Assembly (NCBI RefSeq): GCF_016107285.1
Contig: NZ_RCVQ01000001.1
Coordinates: forward strand, 248,001-312,000
DNA: 64,000 nucleotides
DNA from: Roseomonas sp. KE0001
GTDB lineage: Bacteria; Pseudomonadota; Alphaproteobacteria; Acetobacterales; Acetobacteraceae
Reading direction: 5' to 3'
Part shown: positions 49,144 to 58,849 of the stretch, in pieces
How the letters are laid out: each line of letters opens with the position of its first letter
Position numbering within the stretch: position 1 is the stretch's first letter
The notes under the pieces: model-generated
What the model was told of the DNA's origin: nothing
The model's input: the letters and a program-made list of their open reading frames with translations, nothing else
Databases searched by the model: none
Made by a program: the position numbers and the translations under genes

Positions 49144-49455
49144 ATGCTGACCATCGGTCTTGGCCACTACCTGACGGTGGGGGCCATCCTGTTCCTGCTG
49201 GGCGTGCTCGGCATCTTCCTGAACCGGAAGAACGTCATCGTCATCCTGATGTCGATCGAGCTGATCCTGCTCTCGGTGAACCTGAACATGGTGGCCTTCT
49301 CCGCCGCGTTGCAGGACCTCACCGGCCAGATCTTCACCCTCTTCATCCTGACCGTGGCGGCGGCCGAGGCCGCCATCGGCCTGGCCATCGTCGTCATCTA
49401 CTTCCGCAACCGCGGCAGCATTGAGGTGGAGGATATCTCCACCCTGAAGGGCTGA
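49144..49455 (+). CDS. nuoK: NADH-quinone oxidoreductase subunit K
   Basis: This small membrane-arm subunit, related to MrpC/MnhC antiporter subunits, has 103 residues and three helices. Buried glutamates important for proton transfer are visible in [19 protein letters not shown] and [18 protein letters not shown] 49144 follows the nuoJ stop after one base. Confidence 0.96.
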   Translation: MLTIGLGHYLTVGAILFLLGVLGIFLNRKNVIVILMSIELILLSVNLNMVAFSAALQDLTGQIFTLFILTVAAAEAAIGLAIVVIYFRNRGSIEVEDISTLKG

Positions 49456-49459
49456 ACCC

Positions 49460-51376
49460 ATGTATGTCGGTGCGGTTTTCTTCCCCCTGCTCGGAGCCTG
49501 CATCTCCGGCTTCTTCGGCCGCTGGATCGGCGACAAGGCGGCGCAGTGGTCGACCGTGGTCTGCATGGCGCTGGCCGCGGCCTGCGGCCTGACCGCCTTC
49601 GTCCAGGTGGCGCTGGGCCATGTGCCCGTCACCCTCGAGATCGTCACCTGGCTCGATGTCGGCGGCCTGCAGCTCTCCTGGGCGCTGCGCTACGACACGC
49701 TGGCGGCGATGATGGTCGGCATGGTCACGCTGATCTCGACCATGATCCACCTCTACAGCGTCGGCTACATGTCGCATGACGAGACGCAGCCGCGCTTCTT
49801 CGCCTATCTCTCGCTCTTCACCTTCATGATGCTGATGCTGGTGACCGCGGACAACCTGCTCCAGCTCTTCTTCGGCTGGGAAGGCGTCGGCCTCGCGAGC
49901 TATCTGCTGATCGGCTACTGGTACGAACGCGAGAGCGCCAACCGCGCCGCGATGAAGGCCTTCATCGTCAATCGCGTGGGCGACCTCTTCTTCATGCTCG
50001 GCATGGCGCTGACCTTCTGGACCTTCGGCAGCATCGAGTTCAACACCATCTTCCAGGGTGTCGAGGCGGCGCGTCAGCTCACCTTCGCCGGCCTGCCGGT
50101 GCTCGAGGTCATCGCGATGCTGTTCTTCCTGGGCGCGATGGGCAAGTCGGCGCAGATCGGCCTGCACACCTGGCTGCCGGACGCGATGGAGGGTCCGACC
50201 CCGGTCTCGGCCCTGATCCACGCGGCCACCATGGTCACCGCCGGCGTCTTCCTAATGGCGCGCATGTCACCCCTGGTGGAGTACGCGCCGAACGTGCTCG
50301 GCTTCGTCACCGTGATCGGCGCGACGACGGCGCTCTTTGCCGCCTCGGTCGGCATGGTGCAGAACGACATCAAGCGGGTCATCGCCTATTCGACCTGCTC
50401 GCAGCTCGGCTACATGTTCTTCGCGGTCGGCGTCGGCGCCTATCAGGCGGCGGTGTTCCACCTCTTCACCCATGCCTTCTTCAAGGCGCTGCTCTTCCTG
50501 GGCGCGGGCTCGGTGATCCACGCCATGTCGGACGAGCAGGATATCCGCCGGATGGGCGGGATCTGGAAGAAGATCCCGGTGACCTACGCGATGTTCTGGA
50601 TCGGCTCCCTGGCGCTGGCGGGCGTGCCCTACTTCGCCGGCTACTACTCCAAGGACATGATCCTCGAGGCGGCCTTCGCCGGTCATGGCTGGACCGCGAC
50701 CTATGCCTTCGTCTGCGGCATCCTGGCCGCCTTCCTGACCGCCTTCTACTCCTGGCGCCTGATCATCCTGACCTTCCACGGCACGCCGCGCGCGGACCAT
50801 CACACGATGGAGCATGTGCACGAGAGCCCGCTGGTCATGCTGGTGCCGCTCCTCGTCCTGGCGCTGGGCGCGCTGTTCACCGGCGCCTATTTCTACGACG
50901 ACTTCGTCGGCCACCACTGGGCCGAGTTCTGGAACGGCGCCATCGTCAACGCGCCGCACAACCACATCATGCATGAGGCGCACGAGGTTCCCTCCTGGGT
51001 GCCGCTGGCGCCGACGGTGGTGGGTCTGGCCGGCATCGCCCTGGCCTATGCCTTCTACATGTTCATGCCGCAGATGCCGGGGCGGATCGCCGCTGCGGTG
51101 CCGGGCCTGTACCGCTTCCTGCTCAACAAGTGGTATTTCGACGAGCTCTATGACCGGATCTTCGTGCGGCCGGCGCGCCGCCTCGCCGTCATGCTGTGGA
51201 AGGTCGGGGACGTGAAGATCATCGATGGCATGCCGAACGGCGCGGCGGCGTTGACCGCCCAGGCGTCCGGTCGCGTGGTGCGGCTGCAGTCCGGGCGGGT
51301 GGCGAGCTACGCCTTCGCCATGATCATCGGGCTTGTCCTCTTCGTCAGTATCTTCCTGTTCGGGATCGGCCGATGA
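49460..51376 (+). CDS. nuoL: NADH-quinone oxidoreductase subunit L
   Basis: This is the distal proton-pumping antiporter-like subunit with the long lateral helix. It has 638 residues. [39 protein letters not shown] contains the conserved glutamate of TM5. [47 protein letters not shown] holds the pump lysine, and [22 protein letters not shown] is the next conserved part. Its stop overlaps the nuoM start (ATGA). Confidence 0.97.
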   Translation: MYVGAVFFPLLGACISGFFGRWIGDKAAQWSTVVCMALAAACGLTAFVQVALGHVPVTLEIVTWLDVGGLQLSWALRYDTLAAMMVGMVTLISTMIHLYSVGYMSHDETQPRFFAYLSLFTFMMLMLVTADNLLQLFFGWEGVGLASYLLIGYWYERESANRAAMKAFIVNRVGDLFFMLGMALTFWTFGSIEFNTIFQGVEAARQLTFAGLPVLEVIAMLFFLGAMGKSAQIGLHTWLPDAMEGPTPVSALIHAATMVTAGVFLMARMSPLVEYAPNVLGFVTVIGATTALFAASVGMVQNDIKRVIAYSTCSQLGYMFFAVGVGAYQAAVFHLFTHAFFKALLFLGAGSVIHAMSDEQDIRRMGGIWKKIPVTYAMFWIGSLALAGVPYFAGYYSKDMILEAAFAGHGWTATYAFVCGILAAFLTAFYSWRLIILTFHGTPRADHHTMEHVHESPLVMLVPLLVLALGALFTGAYFYDDFVGHHWAEFWNGAIVNAPHNHIMHEAHEVPSWVPLAPTVVGLAGIALAYAFYMFMPQMPGRIAAAVPGLYRFLLNKWYFDELYDRIFVRPARRLAVMLWKVGDVKIIDGMPNGAAALTAQASGRVVRLQSGRVASYAFAMIIGLVLFVSIFLFGIGR

Positions 51377-52884
51377 ACGCCGCGGGCTTCCCCCTGCTCT
51401 CGCTGCTCACCTTCCTGCCGCTGGTGGGGGCGGGCATCATCCTCTTCATCCGTGGCGAGGAGGCGGTCGTCGCCTCCAACGCCCGCTGGACGGCGCTCTG
51501 GACCAGCCTGATCGTCTTCGGCCTGTCGCTGATCCTGTGGTTCCAGTTCGACAAGACGACGGCGGATTTCCAGTTCGTCGAGCAGATCGAGTGGATGCCC
51601 GAGTTCGGCCTCGGATACCGCATGGGCGTGGACGGCATCTCCGTCCTCTTCGTCCTGCTCTCCGCCGTGCTGACCCCGCTCTGCATCCTCGCCTCCTGGG
51701 AGGCGGTGGAGAAGCGGGTGCGGGAGTACATGATCGCCTTCCTGGTCCTCGAGACCATGATGATCGGCATGTTCTCCGCCCTCGACATCGTCATCTTCTA
51801 CGTCTTCTTCGAGGGCGTGCTGATCCCGATGTTCCTCATCATCGGCATCTGGGGTGGCGCGCGCCGGGTCTACGCCGCCTACAAGCTCTTCCTCTACACC
51901 CTGCTCGGCTCGCTGCTGATGCTGCTGGCGGTCTTCACCCTGTGGTTCGAGGCCGGCACCTCCAGCATCCCGGCGCTGTTCGAGCTGACCATCGCGCCCA
52001 ATGTCCAGGTCTGGCTGTTCCTGGCCTTCTTCGCCTCCTTCGCGGTGAAGGTGCCGATGTGGCCGGTGCACACCTGGCTGCCGGACGCCCATGTCGAGGC
52101 GCCCACGGCGGGCTCGGTCATCCTGGCCGGCGTGCTGCTCAAGATGGGCGCCTATGGCTTCCTGCGCTTCTCCCTGCCGCTGCTGCCGCAGGCGACCGAG
52201 TGGTTCGCGCCGCTGATCTTCGCGCTCTCCGTCATCGCCGTGGTCTACACCTCGCTGGTGGCGCTGGCGCAGGAGGACATGAAGAAGCTGATCGCCTATT
52301 CCTCAGTCGCCCATATGGGCATCGTGACGATCGGCATCTTCACCCTGAACCACCAGGGCATCTCGGGCGCCATCTTCCAGATGCTGAGCCATGGCGTGGT
52401 TTCGGGCGCGCTCTTCCTCTGCGTCGGCGTGCTCTACGACCGGGTGCATTCCCGCGAGATCGCCCGCTATGGCGGCGTCGCCAAGATCATGCCGAGCTAC
52501 GCCATGGTCTTCATGCTCTTCACCATGGGCTCGATCGCGCTGCCCGGCACCGCGGGTTTCCCTGGCGAGTTCCTGGTGATCGTCGGCGCCTGGCACGCCA
52601 ACCCCTGGGTCGCCTTCGGGGCCGGCCTCGGCATGATCCTGGGCGCGGGCTACATGCTCTACCTCTATCGCCGCGTCGTCTTCAGCAAGATCACGCGCGA
52701 GGACCTGCGGGCGCTGCTCGACCTCAGCCCGCGCGAGTACATCACCTTCGCGCCGCTGATCCTGCTGACCCTCTGGATGGGCGTCTATCCTTCCTCCTTC
52801 CTTTCCTTCTTCGAGGCCAGCGTCGCGGCCCTCGTCACGCGGCATGAAGCCGCGATGGCGCTGCCGCGCATGGCCGGGATGTGA
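51373..52884 (+). CDS. nuoM: NADH-quinone oxidoreductase subunit M
   Basis: This antiporter-like proton-pumping subunit has 503 residues and about fourteen helices. The TM5 glutamate is in [22 protein letters not shown], the TM7 lysine in [42 protein letters not shown], and [21 protein letters not shown] is conserved. It overlaps nuoL by four bases. Confidence 0.97.
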   Translation: MNAAGFPLLSLLTFLPLVGAGIILFIRGEEAVVASNARWTALWTSLIVFGLSLILWFQFDKTTADFQFVEQIEWMPEFGLGYRMGVDGISVLFVLLSAVLTPLCILASWEAVEKRVREYMIAFLVLETMMIGMFSALDIVIFYVFFEGVLIPMFLIIGIWGGARRVYAAYKLFLYTLLGSLLMLLAVFTLWFEAGTSSIPALFELTIAPNVQVWLFLAFFASFAVKVPMWPVHTWLPDAHVEAPTAGSVILAGVLLKMGAYGFLRFSLPLLPQATEWFAPLIFALSVIAVVYTSLVALAQEDMKKLIAYSSVAHMGIVTIGIFTLNHQGISGAIFQMLSHGVVSGALFLCVGVLYDRVHSREIARYGGVAKIMPSYAMVFMLFTMGSIALPGTAGFPGEFLVIVGAWHANPWVAFGAGLGMILGAGYMLYLYRRVVFSKITREDLRALLDLSPREYITFAPLILLTLWMGVYPSSFLSFFEASVAALVTRHEAAMALPRMAGM

Positions 52885-52889
52885 CCGGC

Positions 52890-54308
52890 ATGAACTGGAC
52901 CCTCATCCTCCCCGAGCTGGTGCTGGCCCTGGTGGGCCTCGCTGCCCTGGCCGGCGGCGTGCTGCCGAAGCGCGACACGCATTTCGCCGTCAACATGGCG
53001 GTGCTGGGCGGGCTCCTGCTCACCGCTGTCCTGGTCGTGGCGCAGCCGGAGGGCGACGCCTTCAACGGGCAGTACGTCGCCGATGCCTTCACCCGCTTCA
53101 TGAAGCTGCTGGTCCTGGCTGGCGCCGCGCTCGGCCTCCTCCTGGCGATGGACTGGAACGAGAAGGAGGGGTTGGGCAAGTTCGAGTTCCCGGTGCTGCT
53201 GCTGTTCAGCAGCCTCGGCATGATGGTCATGGTCTCGGCCAATGACCTCATCGCGCTCTATCTCGGCCTCGAGCTGCTCTCCCTCTCGCTCTATGTCATC
53301 GCCGCCTTCAACCGCGACAGCGAGCGCTCGGCCGAGGCCGGGCTGAAGTACTTCATCCTGGGCTCGCTGGCCTCGGGCCTGCTGCTCTACGGCTCCAGCC
53401 TGATCTATGGCTTCAGCGGCTCGACCAATTTCGACGCCATCGCCGATGCCCTGACCGGGATGGAGAGCGTTCCCTTCGGCGTGGTGGTGGGTCTGGTCTT
53501 CGTGCTCGCGGCCCTGGTCTTCAAGGTCTCGGCCGTGCCCTTCCACATGTGGACGCCGGATGTCTACGAAGGGGCGCCCACCCCGGTGACGGCCTTCTTC
53601 GCCTCGGCGCCGAAGGTCGCCGCCGTCGCCCTTCTGACCCGTGTGGCCGCGGGCCCCTTCGGCGACCTGGTCGGCCAGTGGCAGCAGGTGATCATCCTCT
53701 GCTCGCTGGGCTCGATGATCCTTGGCGCGCTCGCCGCCATCGGGCAGAAGAACATCAAGCGCCTGATGGCCTATTCCTCGATCGGCCATGTCGGCTATGC
53801 CCTGCTGGGCCTCGCCGCCGGCACCGAGTTCGGCGTTCGCGCGCTGCTGCTCTATATGGCGATCTACCTCTTCACCAATGTCGGCGCCTTCGCCGTGCTG
53901 GTGGCGATGCGCCGCAACGGCCGCGCGCTGGAGGGGGTGGACGACCTCGCGGGCCTGGGCAAGGCGGACCCGGCCATGGCGCTCGCCATGACCTGCTTCA
54001 TGCTCTCCATGGCGGGCATTCCGCCGCTGGCCGGCTTCTTCGGCAAGCTCTACGCCATCGGCGCGGTGTGGCAGGAAGGCTTCGTCACCCTCGGCGTGGT
54101 CGCGGTGCTCAGCTCCGCCGTCTCGGCCTACTACTACCTGCGCGTCATCAAGGTCATGTACTTCGATGCCGGAGAGGCGCTCGATCCACGCCCGACGAGC
54201 CTGTCGGTGGTGCTGACCGGGACCGGCCTCTTCACCGTCTTCTTCTTCGCCTTCCCGGCGCCCTTCATGGCGGCCGCGCAGGCGGCGGTGCTGGCCCTGC
54301 TGGGGTGA
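52890..54308 (+). CDS. nuoN: NADH-quinone oxidoreductase subunit N
   Basis: This is the third antiporter-like pump subunit, with 472 residues. Conserved features are LYLGLELLSLSLYVIAAFNRDSERSAEAGLKYFILGSLASGLLLYGSSLIYG and FKVSAVPFHMWTPDVYEGAPTPVTAFFASAPKVAA, then NIKRLMAYSSIGHVGYALLGLAAG. I start at ATG 52890 (MNWTLILPEL), but a GTG three codons earlier overlaps the nuoM stop as GTGA and could be the true, coupled start. The end overlaps birA by four bases. Confidence 0.96.
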   Translation: MNWTLILPELVLALVGLAALAGGVLPKRDTHFAVNMAVLGGLLLTAVLVVAQPEGDAFNGQYVADAFTRFMKLLVLAGAALGLLLAMDWNEKEGLGKFEFPVLLLFSSLGMMVMVSANDLIALYLGLELLSLSLYVIAAFNRDSERSAEAGLKYFILGSLASGLLLYGSSLIYGFSGSTNFDAIADALTGMESVPFGVVVGLVFVLAALVFKVSAVPFHMWTPDVYEGAPTPVTAFFASAPKVAAVALLTRVAAGPFGDLVGQWQQVIILCSLGSMILGALAAIGQKNIKRLMAYSSIGHVGYALLGLAAGTEFGVRALLLYMAIYLFTNVGAFAVLVAMRRNGRALEGVDDLAGLGKADPAMALAMTCFMLSMAGIPPLAGFFGKLYAIGAVWQEGFVTLGVVAVLSSAVSAYYYLRVIKVMYFDAGEALDPRPTSLSVVLTGTGLFTVFFFAFPAPFMAAAQAAVLALLG

Positions 54309-55072
54309 ACCGTCCCGACGCCTCGTGGCGCCTCGCCGTCCATGAGGAACTGGCCAGCACGCAGGATATCGTGCTGGCCGCCGCGGCGGCGGGCGAGCCG
54401 GCGGGGTTCGCCGTCCTCGCCCGGCGGCAGACCGCCGGTCGCGGCACCCAGGGGCGCGCCTGGAACTCCTCCGAGGGCAATCTCCACCTCTCCCTGCTGC
54501 TGCGCCCCGATGGGCCGCTGCGGAGCGTGCCGCACTGGTCGCTACTGGCCGCGGTCGCCCTGGCCGAAGCCGTGGCCGCCCATCTGCCCGAGCCGGCGGC
54601 GCTGCGGCTGAAATGGCCGAACGACCTGCTGCTGGATGGGGCGAAATGCGCCGGTATCCTGACCCAGGCGGCGCCGGACGGGGCGGGGGGCGCCGGCTGG
54701 GTGGTCGTCGGGATAGGGGTGAATCTCCGCCACGCCCCGCATCTTGGGGACCGTGCCACCACCAGCCTCGCGGCGCGGGGCGGCGCGGTGCCGGAGCCGG
54801 TTTCCTTCGCCTGGGAACTTCTCGGCAGGCTCGATCTCTGGCGTGCCCGGTATGCCGCCGAGGGCTTCGGTCCGGTGCGGCGGGCCTGGATGGCGAGGGG
54901 TCCGCGGCCCGGCAGCACCTTGCGGCTGCGCCAGGCTGGCCGGCTGGTCGAGGGACGCTATGGCGGCCTGGATGGCGACGGGCGGTTGCTGCTGGAACGG
55001 GAGGAAGGGCCGCTGGCAATCTCCTCGGGCGAGATCGAGACGCAGGACCCGTCGCCTGTCCGCAATCCGTGA
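54305..55072 (+). CDS. birA: Biotin-[acetyl-CoA-carboxylase] ligase (BirA, catalytic form)
   Basis: This enzyme attaches biotin to the biotin carboxyl carrier protein. It has 255 residues. The biotinyl-AMP loop is GRGTQGRAWNS and the catalytic core has LRLKWPNDLLLDGAKCAGIL and VVVGIGVNLRH. A short SH3-like C-terminal domain (GSTLRLRQAGRLVEGRYGGLDGDGRLLLE) follows. There is no N-terminal helix-turn-helix, so it is a pure ligase and not a repressor. It starts with GTG overlapping the nuoN stop, so translation of this cofactor gene is coupled to the nuo message. Confidence 0.93.
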   Translation: MNRPDASWRLAVHEELASTQDIVLAAAAAGEPAGFAVLARRQTAGRGTQGRAWNSSEGNLHLSLLLRPDGPLRSVPHWSLLAAVALAEAVAAHLPEPAALRLKWPNDLLLDGAKCAGILTQAAPDGAGGAGWVVVGIGVNLRHAPHLGDRATTSLAARGGAVPEPVSFAWELLGRLDLWRARYAAEGFGPVRRAWMARGPRPGSTLRLRQAGRLVEGRYGGLDGDGRLLLEREEGPLAISSGEIETQDPSPVRNP

Positions 55073-55389
55073 TCGCGGGCGGTCTCGTTCCGTCGGTGCA
55101 ATCGGCTGGCAAGTAAGGCTATGTGGACGGTGTGAGAGGGTATGACGTCCGACTCCGCGCGGGACGGCGCGGCGACATCCAGCGATTACCGCTGCCTGGG
55201 GCCGCGCCGCGGTGGCCCGTGGGCACTGGCGATATTGGCACGGGCCCGTGCCACCCCATCTTTCTTCCACGGAATTCGCCTGACGCGCGCCACGCTCCCG
55301 CTGGAGCGGCGCTGACGAAGGCTCTCGAATCTGCCCCCGGATCACCCCTGGGCGTATGACTGAATGAACATCACGACTGGTCAGGATAC
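55073..55389 (+). other. 317-bp intergenic region with possible leader structure, no convincing gene
   Basis: The stretch between birA and RNase J holds one open frame of 57 codons (55142-55315), without a usable ribosome site or recognisable similarity, so I do not call it a gene. It contains an 18-bp perfect palindrome (55236-55253). It also has a segment upstream (GGCCCGTG, 55214-55221) complementary to the left half of that palindrome (CACGGGCC, 55239-55246). Two mutually exclusive hairpins could therefore form in the transcript. Confidence 0.5.
55236..55253. repeat. Perfect 18-bp palindrome upstream of rnj
   Basis: TGGCACGGGCCCGTGCCA equals its own reverse complement. As DNA it could be an operator for a dimeric regulator; as RNA it folds to a 7-bp stem with a four-base loop. 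It ends about 135 bp before the RNase J start codon. The TGGCAC half recalls a sigma-54 -24 element, but no matching TTGC -12 element follows at the right distance. Confidence 0.7.
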
Positions 55390-57048
55390 ATGAATCTTTA
55401 CAATAGCGATCTGGCCTTCATCCCGCTCGGCGGGACGGGGGAGATCGGCCTCAACCTGAATGTCTACCGCTGCGACGGGCAGTTGCTGGCTGTCGACTGC
55501 GGCATCGGCTTCGGCGGCGCCGAGCAGCCCGAGGCCGAGGTGATGGTGCCGGACCCGTCCTGGCTGGCCGAGCGGCGCGACAAGCTGCTGGGCCTGGTGA
55601 TCACCCATGCGCATGAGGACCATATCGGCGCGGTGGCGCCGCTGTGGCCGCAGCTGCGCTGCCCGGTCTATGCCAGCCCCTTCGCCGCCTCCGTGCTCCG
55701 GCGCAAGCTGGGTGAGGCCGGCCTGCTCAGCCAGGTGAAGATCGTCACCGTCCCGCTCGGGGGCAGCCTGGAGCTTGGCCCTTTCCAGCTGCGCTTCATC
55801 CGCGTCACGCATTCGGTGCCGGAGCCGCAGTCCCTGGCCATCCGCACCCCCTACGGCACCGTGCTTCACACCGGGGACTGGAAGCTCGACCCCGATCCGC
55901 TGATCGGCGAGCCGGCCGATGAGGCGGCCTTCGCCGAGCTCGGCCGGGAAGGGGTGCTGGCCATGGTCTGCGACAGCACCAATGCGCTGGTCGAGGGGCA
56001 TTCCGGCAGCGAGGCGGAGGTGCGGCGCAATCTCACCGCGCTGATCCGCCAGCTGAAGGGCCGCGTCGCCGTGACCTGCTTCGCCACCAATGTGGCGCGG
56101 GTCGAATCCATCGCCCTGGCGGCCCGGGCGGCCGGGCGTCAGGTGGCGCTGTTCGGGCGCAGCCTGCGCAACGCGGAGGCCTCGGCGCGGGAATGCGGCT
56201 ATCTCCAGGAGGTGCCGCCCTTCATCCATGAGGATGACGCCGACGACGTGCCGGACGATCAGCTGCTGATCATTTGCACCGGCAGCCAGGGTGAGCCGCG
56301 CTCGGCCATGGCCAAGATCGCCGCCGATACCCATCCGCGCATCTCGCTGGGCGAGGGGGACACGGTCATCTTCTCCTCCCGCATGATCCCGGGCAACGAG
56401 CGGGCCATCCTGCGGCTGCAGGACGATCTGGCGCGCGGCGGCTGCCGGGTGATGACGGCGGATGACCACATGGTGCATGTCTCCGGCCATCCGGCGCGGG
56501 ACGAGCTGAAGCGCCTCTATTCCCTGGTGAAGCCGCGCTTCGCCGTGCCGGTGCATGGCGAGTGGCGCCACCTCCAGGAGCACGCCGCCCTGGCGCGGGA
56601 GATGGGCTCGACCCCCGTTCTGGTCGAGGATGGCGATGTCCTGCGCCTCGGGCCGCTGTCGGGCAACGCCGTCCCCGACGTGGTGGAAGGCGTGCCGACC
56701 GGCCAGCTGGTGCTCGATGGCGACAGGCTGCTCCCCCTGGAGGGCGGCGTGCTGGGCGCCCGGCGCAGGATGCTGTTCAACGGCATCGTCGTGGCGTCGC
56801 TGGCGGTGGACCGGGGCGGACGCGTGCTCGGCACGCCCCAGGTTTCGGCGCCGGGCCTCTTCGACATGGCCGACGTCGCTCCGGGACAGATCGCCGAGGA
56901 ACTGGCGCGCGCGGTGGGCGACCTGCCACCGGCCCTGAAGCAGGAGGACGACATGCTGCGGGACGCCGCCCGCACGGTGCTGCGCAAGGCGCTCGGCCGG
57001 CGCCTGCGCAAGCGGCCGAGCGTCGAGGTGCATCTGCTGCGCGTCTGA
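55390..57048 (+). CDS. rnj: Ribonuclease J
   Basis: This metallo-beta-lactamase/beta-CASP ribonuclease has endo- and 5'-exonuclease activities in mRNA decay and rRNA maturation. It has 552 residues. The zinc motif is THAHEDHIG with His73, His75, Asp77 and His78. LHTGDWKLDPDPL and FATNVARVESI are conserved, and HVSGHPARDELKRLYSLVKPRFAVPVHGEWRHL carries the beta-CASP histidines. The C-terminal domain is short. Alphaproteobacteria often carry both RNase J and RNase E. ATG 55390 is preceded by TCAGGATAC, a modest ribosome site. Confidence 0.94.
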   Translation: MNLYNSDLAFIPLGGTGEIGLNLNVYRCDGQLLAVDCGIGFGGAEQPEAEVMVPDPSWLAERRDKLLGLVITHAHEDHIGAVAPLWPQLRCPVYASPFAASVLRRKLGEAGLLSQVKIVTVPLGGSLELGPFQLRFIRVTHSVPEPQSLAIRTPYGTVLHTGDWKLDPDPLIGEPADEAAFAELGREGVLAMVCDSTNALVEGHSGSEAEVRRNLTALIRQLKGRVAVTCFATNVARVESIALAARAAGRQVALFGRSLRNAEASARECGYLQEVPPFIHEDDADDVPDDQLLIICTGSQGEPRSAMAKIAADTHPRISLGEGDTVIFSSRMIPGNERAILRLQDDLARGGCRVMTADDHMVHVSGHPARDELKRLYSLVKPRFAVPVHGEWRHLQEHAALAREMGSTPVLVEDGDVLRLGPLSGNAVPDVVEGVPTGQLVLDGDRLLPLEGGVLGARRRMLFNGIVVASLAVDRGGRVLGTPQVSAPGLFDMADVAPGQIAEELARAVGDLPPALKQEDDMLRDAARTVLRKALGRRLRKRPSVEVHLLRV

Positions 57049-57072
57049 GAGCGGCGGGGTCCGGCCGGTGTC

Positions 57073-58191
57073 TTATCCCGGTCGGGTCTGCAGGGCCCCG
57101 CCGCGCGGTGGCGGAAGCGTGCGGGCCAGCCGGTGCGCCGGCTGTTCTACGCCATGGTGCAGCGCCAGGGCGAGCGGGAAGGAGAGCGGAACGGCGAGGG
57201 CGGCAATGGCCAGCGGCCCCGCCTGATCCCGCAGCGCATGCGTCAGGGTCAGCAGCACCGGCATGTGCGCCAGATACAGGCTGAAGGAGATGCGGCCGAG
57301 CCGGAGCAGGCCTGGCCGCCTCAGGATCCGCGCCAGCGCGCCCTCGTGCTGCGCCAGCAGGATGAGCAGAACCGAGCCGGCGATGACACCATAGTCATGC
57401 GCCGCCGCCGCCATGACGACCACGGCGATGCCGGCGGCAAGGCGTTGCGTGCCGTCCAGCGAGAGAGGGGGCCGGAGCGCCAGGGCGGCGCCGGCGGCGA
57501 AGGCCGGCAGGAAGCCGGCGGAGGCCGCGAAGGTGCGCCCCAGGCTCTCGCCGAGGGAAATATGGCCTTCCGGCATCCCGGCCATTCGCGCCACCGCCGC
57601 GCCGAGCATCGCGAGGGCCATCAGCAAGGCGAGCCTGCCGTGGAACAGCAGGGCGAGCGGCAGCAGGAGGGCGATGCGCCACTCATGCACCAGGGACCAG
57701 AGGACGGGGTTGAGCTGGAAGCCATCGCCGTGGCTGAGCAGCATCCCCTGCTCCAGGAGGCCGCCCCAGGACCAGGGAGCGCTCCAGGCGGCGCCGGCCA
57801 GGAGATGCGGCGTCCCTTCCGGCAGCGGGCCATGCCAGACCAGCCTTTGCAACAGCGCCGAGAGGAGCAGCGAGGCCATCACCGGCAGGCCGAGGCGGAA
57901 GGCCCGCTGCAAGGCGAAATGCCACCAGCCGGCGACGCTCAGCACCGAGCCGGGCTGTCGCGCCTCCTGCGCGGCCAGCGCCCGGGTGAGGACAAAGCCG
58001 CTGAGCACGAAGAAGAACACCACCGCCTGCCGCCCCGTGGCGAGGGGCCGCAAGGGCGTCTCGGCCAGCAGCCAGGCCAGGGCAGGGGGCACCGAGGGGA
58101 GGGTCAGATAGGCATGGTGCAGGACCACAACGAGCGCGGCGAGGCCGCGCAGGGAGTCGAGTTCAACCAGTCTTGCCTTGAAAGCCGTCAT
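57073..58191 (-). CDS. Acyltransferase 3 family membrane protein
   Basis: This integral-membrane O-acyltransferase has 372 residues and about ten helices. The family start LVELDSLRGLAALVVVLHHAYLTLP has the conserved R-G and histidine. FFFVLSGFVLTRAL and LGRISFSLYLAHMPVLL are also characteristic. Members acetylate or acylate polysaccharides, lipopolysaccharide or antibiotics; nothing here gives the acceptor. It is convergent with rnj (24 bp between stops) and interrupts the otherwise conserved rnj to proS stretch. Confidence 0.9.
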   Translation of the reverse strand: MTAFKARLVELDSLRGLAALVVVLHHAYLTLPSVPPALAWLLAETPLRPLATGRQAVVFFFVLSGFVLTRALAAQEARQPGSVLSVAGWWHFALQRAFRLGLPVMASLLLSALLQRLVWHGPLPEGTPHLLAGAAWSAPWSWGGLLEQGMLLSHGDGFQLNPVLWSLVHEWRIALLLPLALLFHGRLALLMALAMLGAAVARMAGMPEGHISLGESLGRTFAASAGFLPAFAAGAALALRPPLSLDGTQRLAAGIAVVVMAAAAHDYGVIAGSVLLILLAQHEGALARILRRPGLLRLGRISFSLYLAHMPVLLTLTHALRDQAGPLAIAALAVPLSFPLALALHHGVEQPAHRLARTLPPPRGGALQTRPG

Positions 58192-58463
58192 GCGTGTCCC
58201 GGTTCAGGAGAAGGCCGGGACGCCGGGGCGGAGCCGGGCCATGGACCGCGCCGTGACGCGGATCCGAGGAGGGGCGAAGCGCGAAAGCGGCGCCGGCGCA
58301 GGCAAGCGCCAGGATGTGGCAGGCTTGTGGCAGGCGCTTCACGAGGCCGTGGGCCCGCTCCGTCCTAGCCCCTGGTCCCGGCCCCTGGCCGGCGCGCGGC
58401 GGCTGGCCTATGTCCCGCGCCAGGCGCCAGCCCATGGCGGCGCCCGGAGGAGGAGTGGCTGGC

Positions 58464-58727
58464 ATGAACCTGTTCACCGGCTTCGTGGTCTATTTCCTGG
58501 TCTGGTGGACGGTGCTGTTCGCGGTGCTGCCCATCGGAGTCCGGCCCGAGCCCGAGGGCGATCCCGCCATCGGCGGGTGGCGCGGCACCCCCCGATCGCC
58601 AGGGCTGCTGAAGAAGGCTTTGCTGACGACCCTGCTGGCGACCCTCATTTGGCTGGGGATCGAGCTGCTGGTGAGCAGCTCCTGGCTCAGCTTCCGCGAG
58701 GGATGGCTGGCGATGCCTACGGAATAG
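58464..58727 (+). CDS. DUF1467 family protein
   Basis: This is an 87-residue protein with two predicted membrane helices (about 3-25 and 51-70). The loop between them contains VLPIGVRPEPEGDPAIGGWRGTPRSPGLLKK. The FTGFVVYFLVWWTVLFAVLPIGVR start is the family hallmark. It has no known function but is widely conserved in alphaproteobacteria next to proS, as here. GGAGGAGGAG precedes the ATG. The protein is too short for more to be said. Confidence 0.85.
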   Translation: MNLFTGFVVYFLVWWTVLFAVLPIGVRPEPEGDPAIGGWRGTPRSPGLLKKALLTTLLATLIWLGIELLVSSSWLSFREGWLAMPTE

Positions 58728-58849
58728 GCTTCTTGGCGGAATTTGAGCAGAAAACGCTCATCATTCGAGCGCATACGCCTCGGGCGCCCGTTTTTTCAAC
58801 AGGCATCCGAGGTTTTTGCATTGCAGCGTGAAGCCTGGCCAGACACCAT

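Noticed and set aside
55236-55253. Sigma-54 promoter suggested by TGGCAC
   Set aside because: The matching TTGC -12 element is not at the required distance; the sequence is simply a palindrome.
55142-55315. 57-codon open frame between birA and rnj
   Set aside because: It has no properly spaced ribosome site, no similarity I can recognise, and overlaps the palindrome; the region is better read as a leader.
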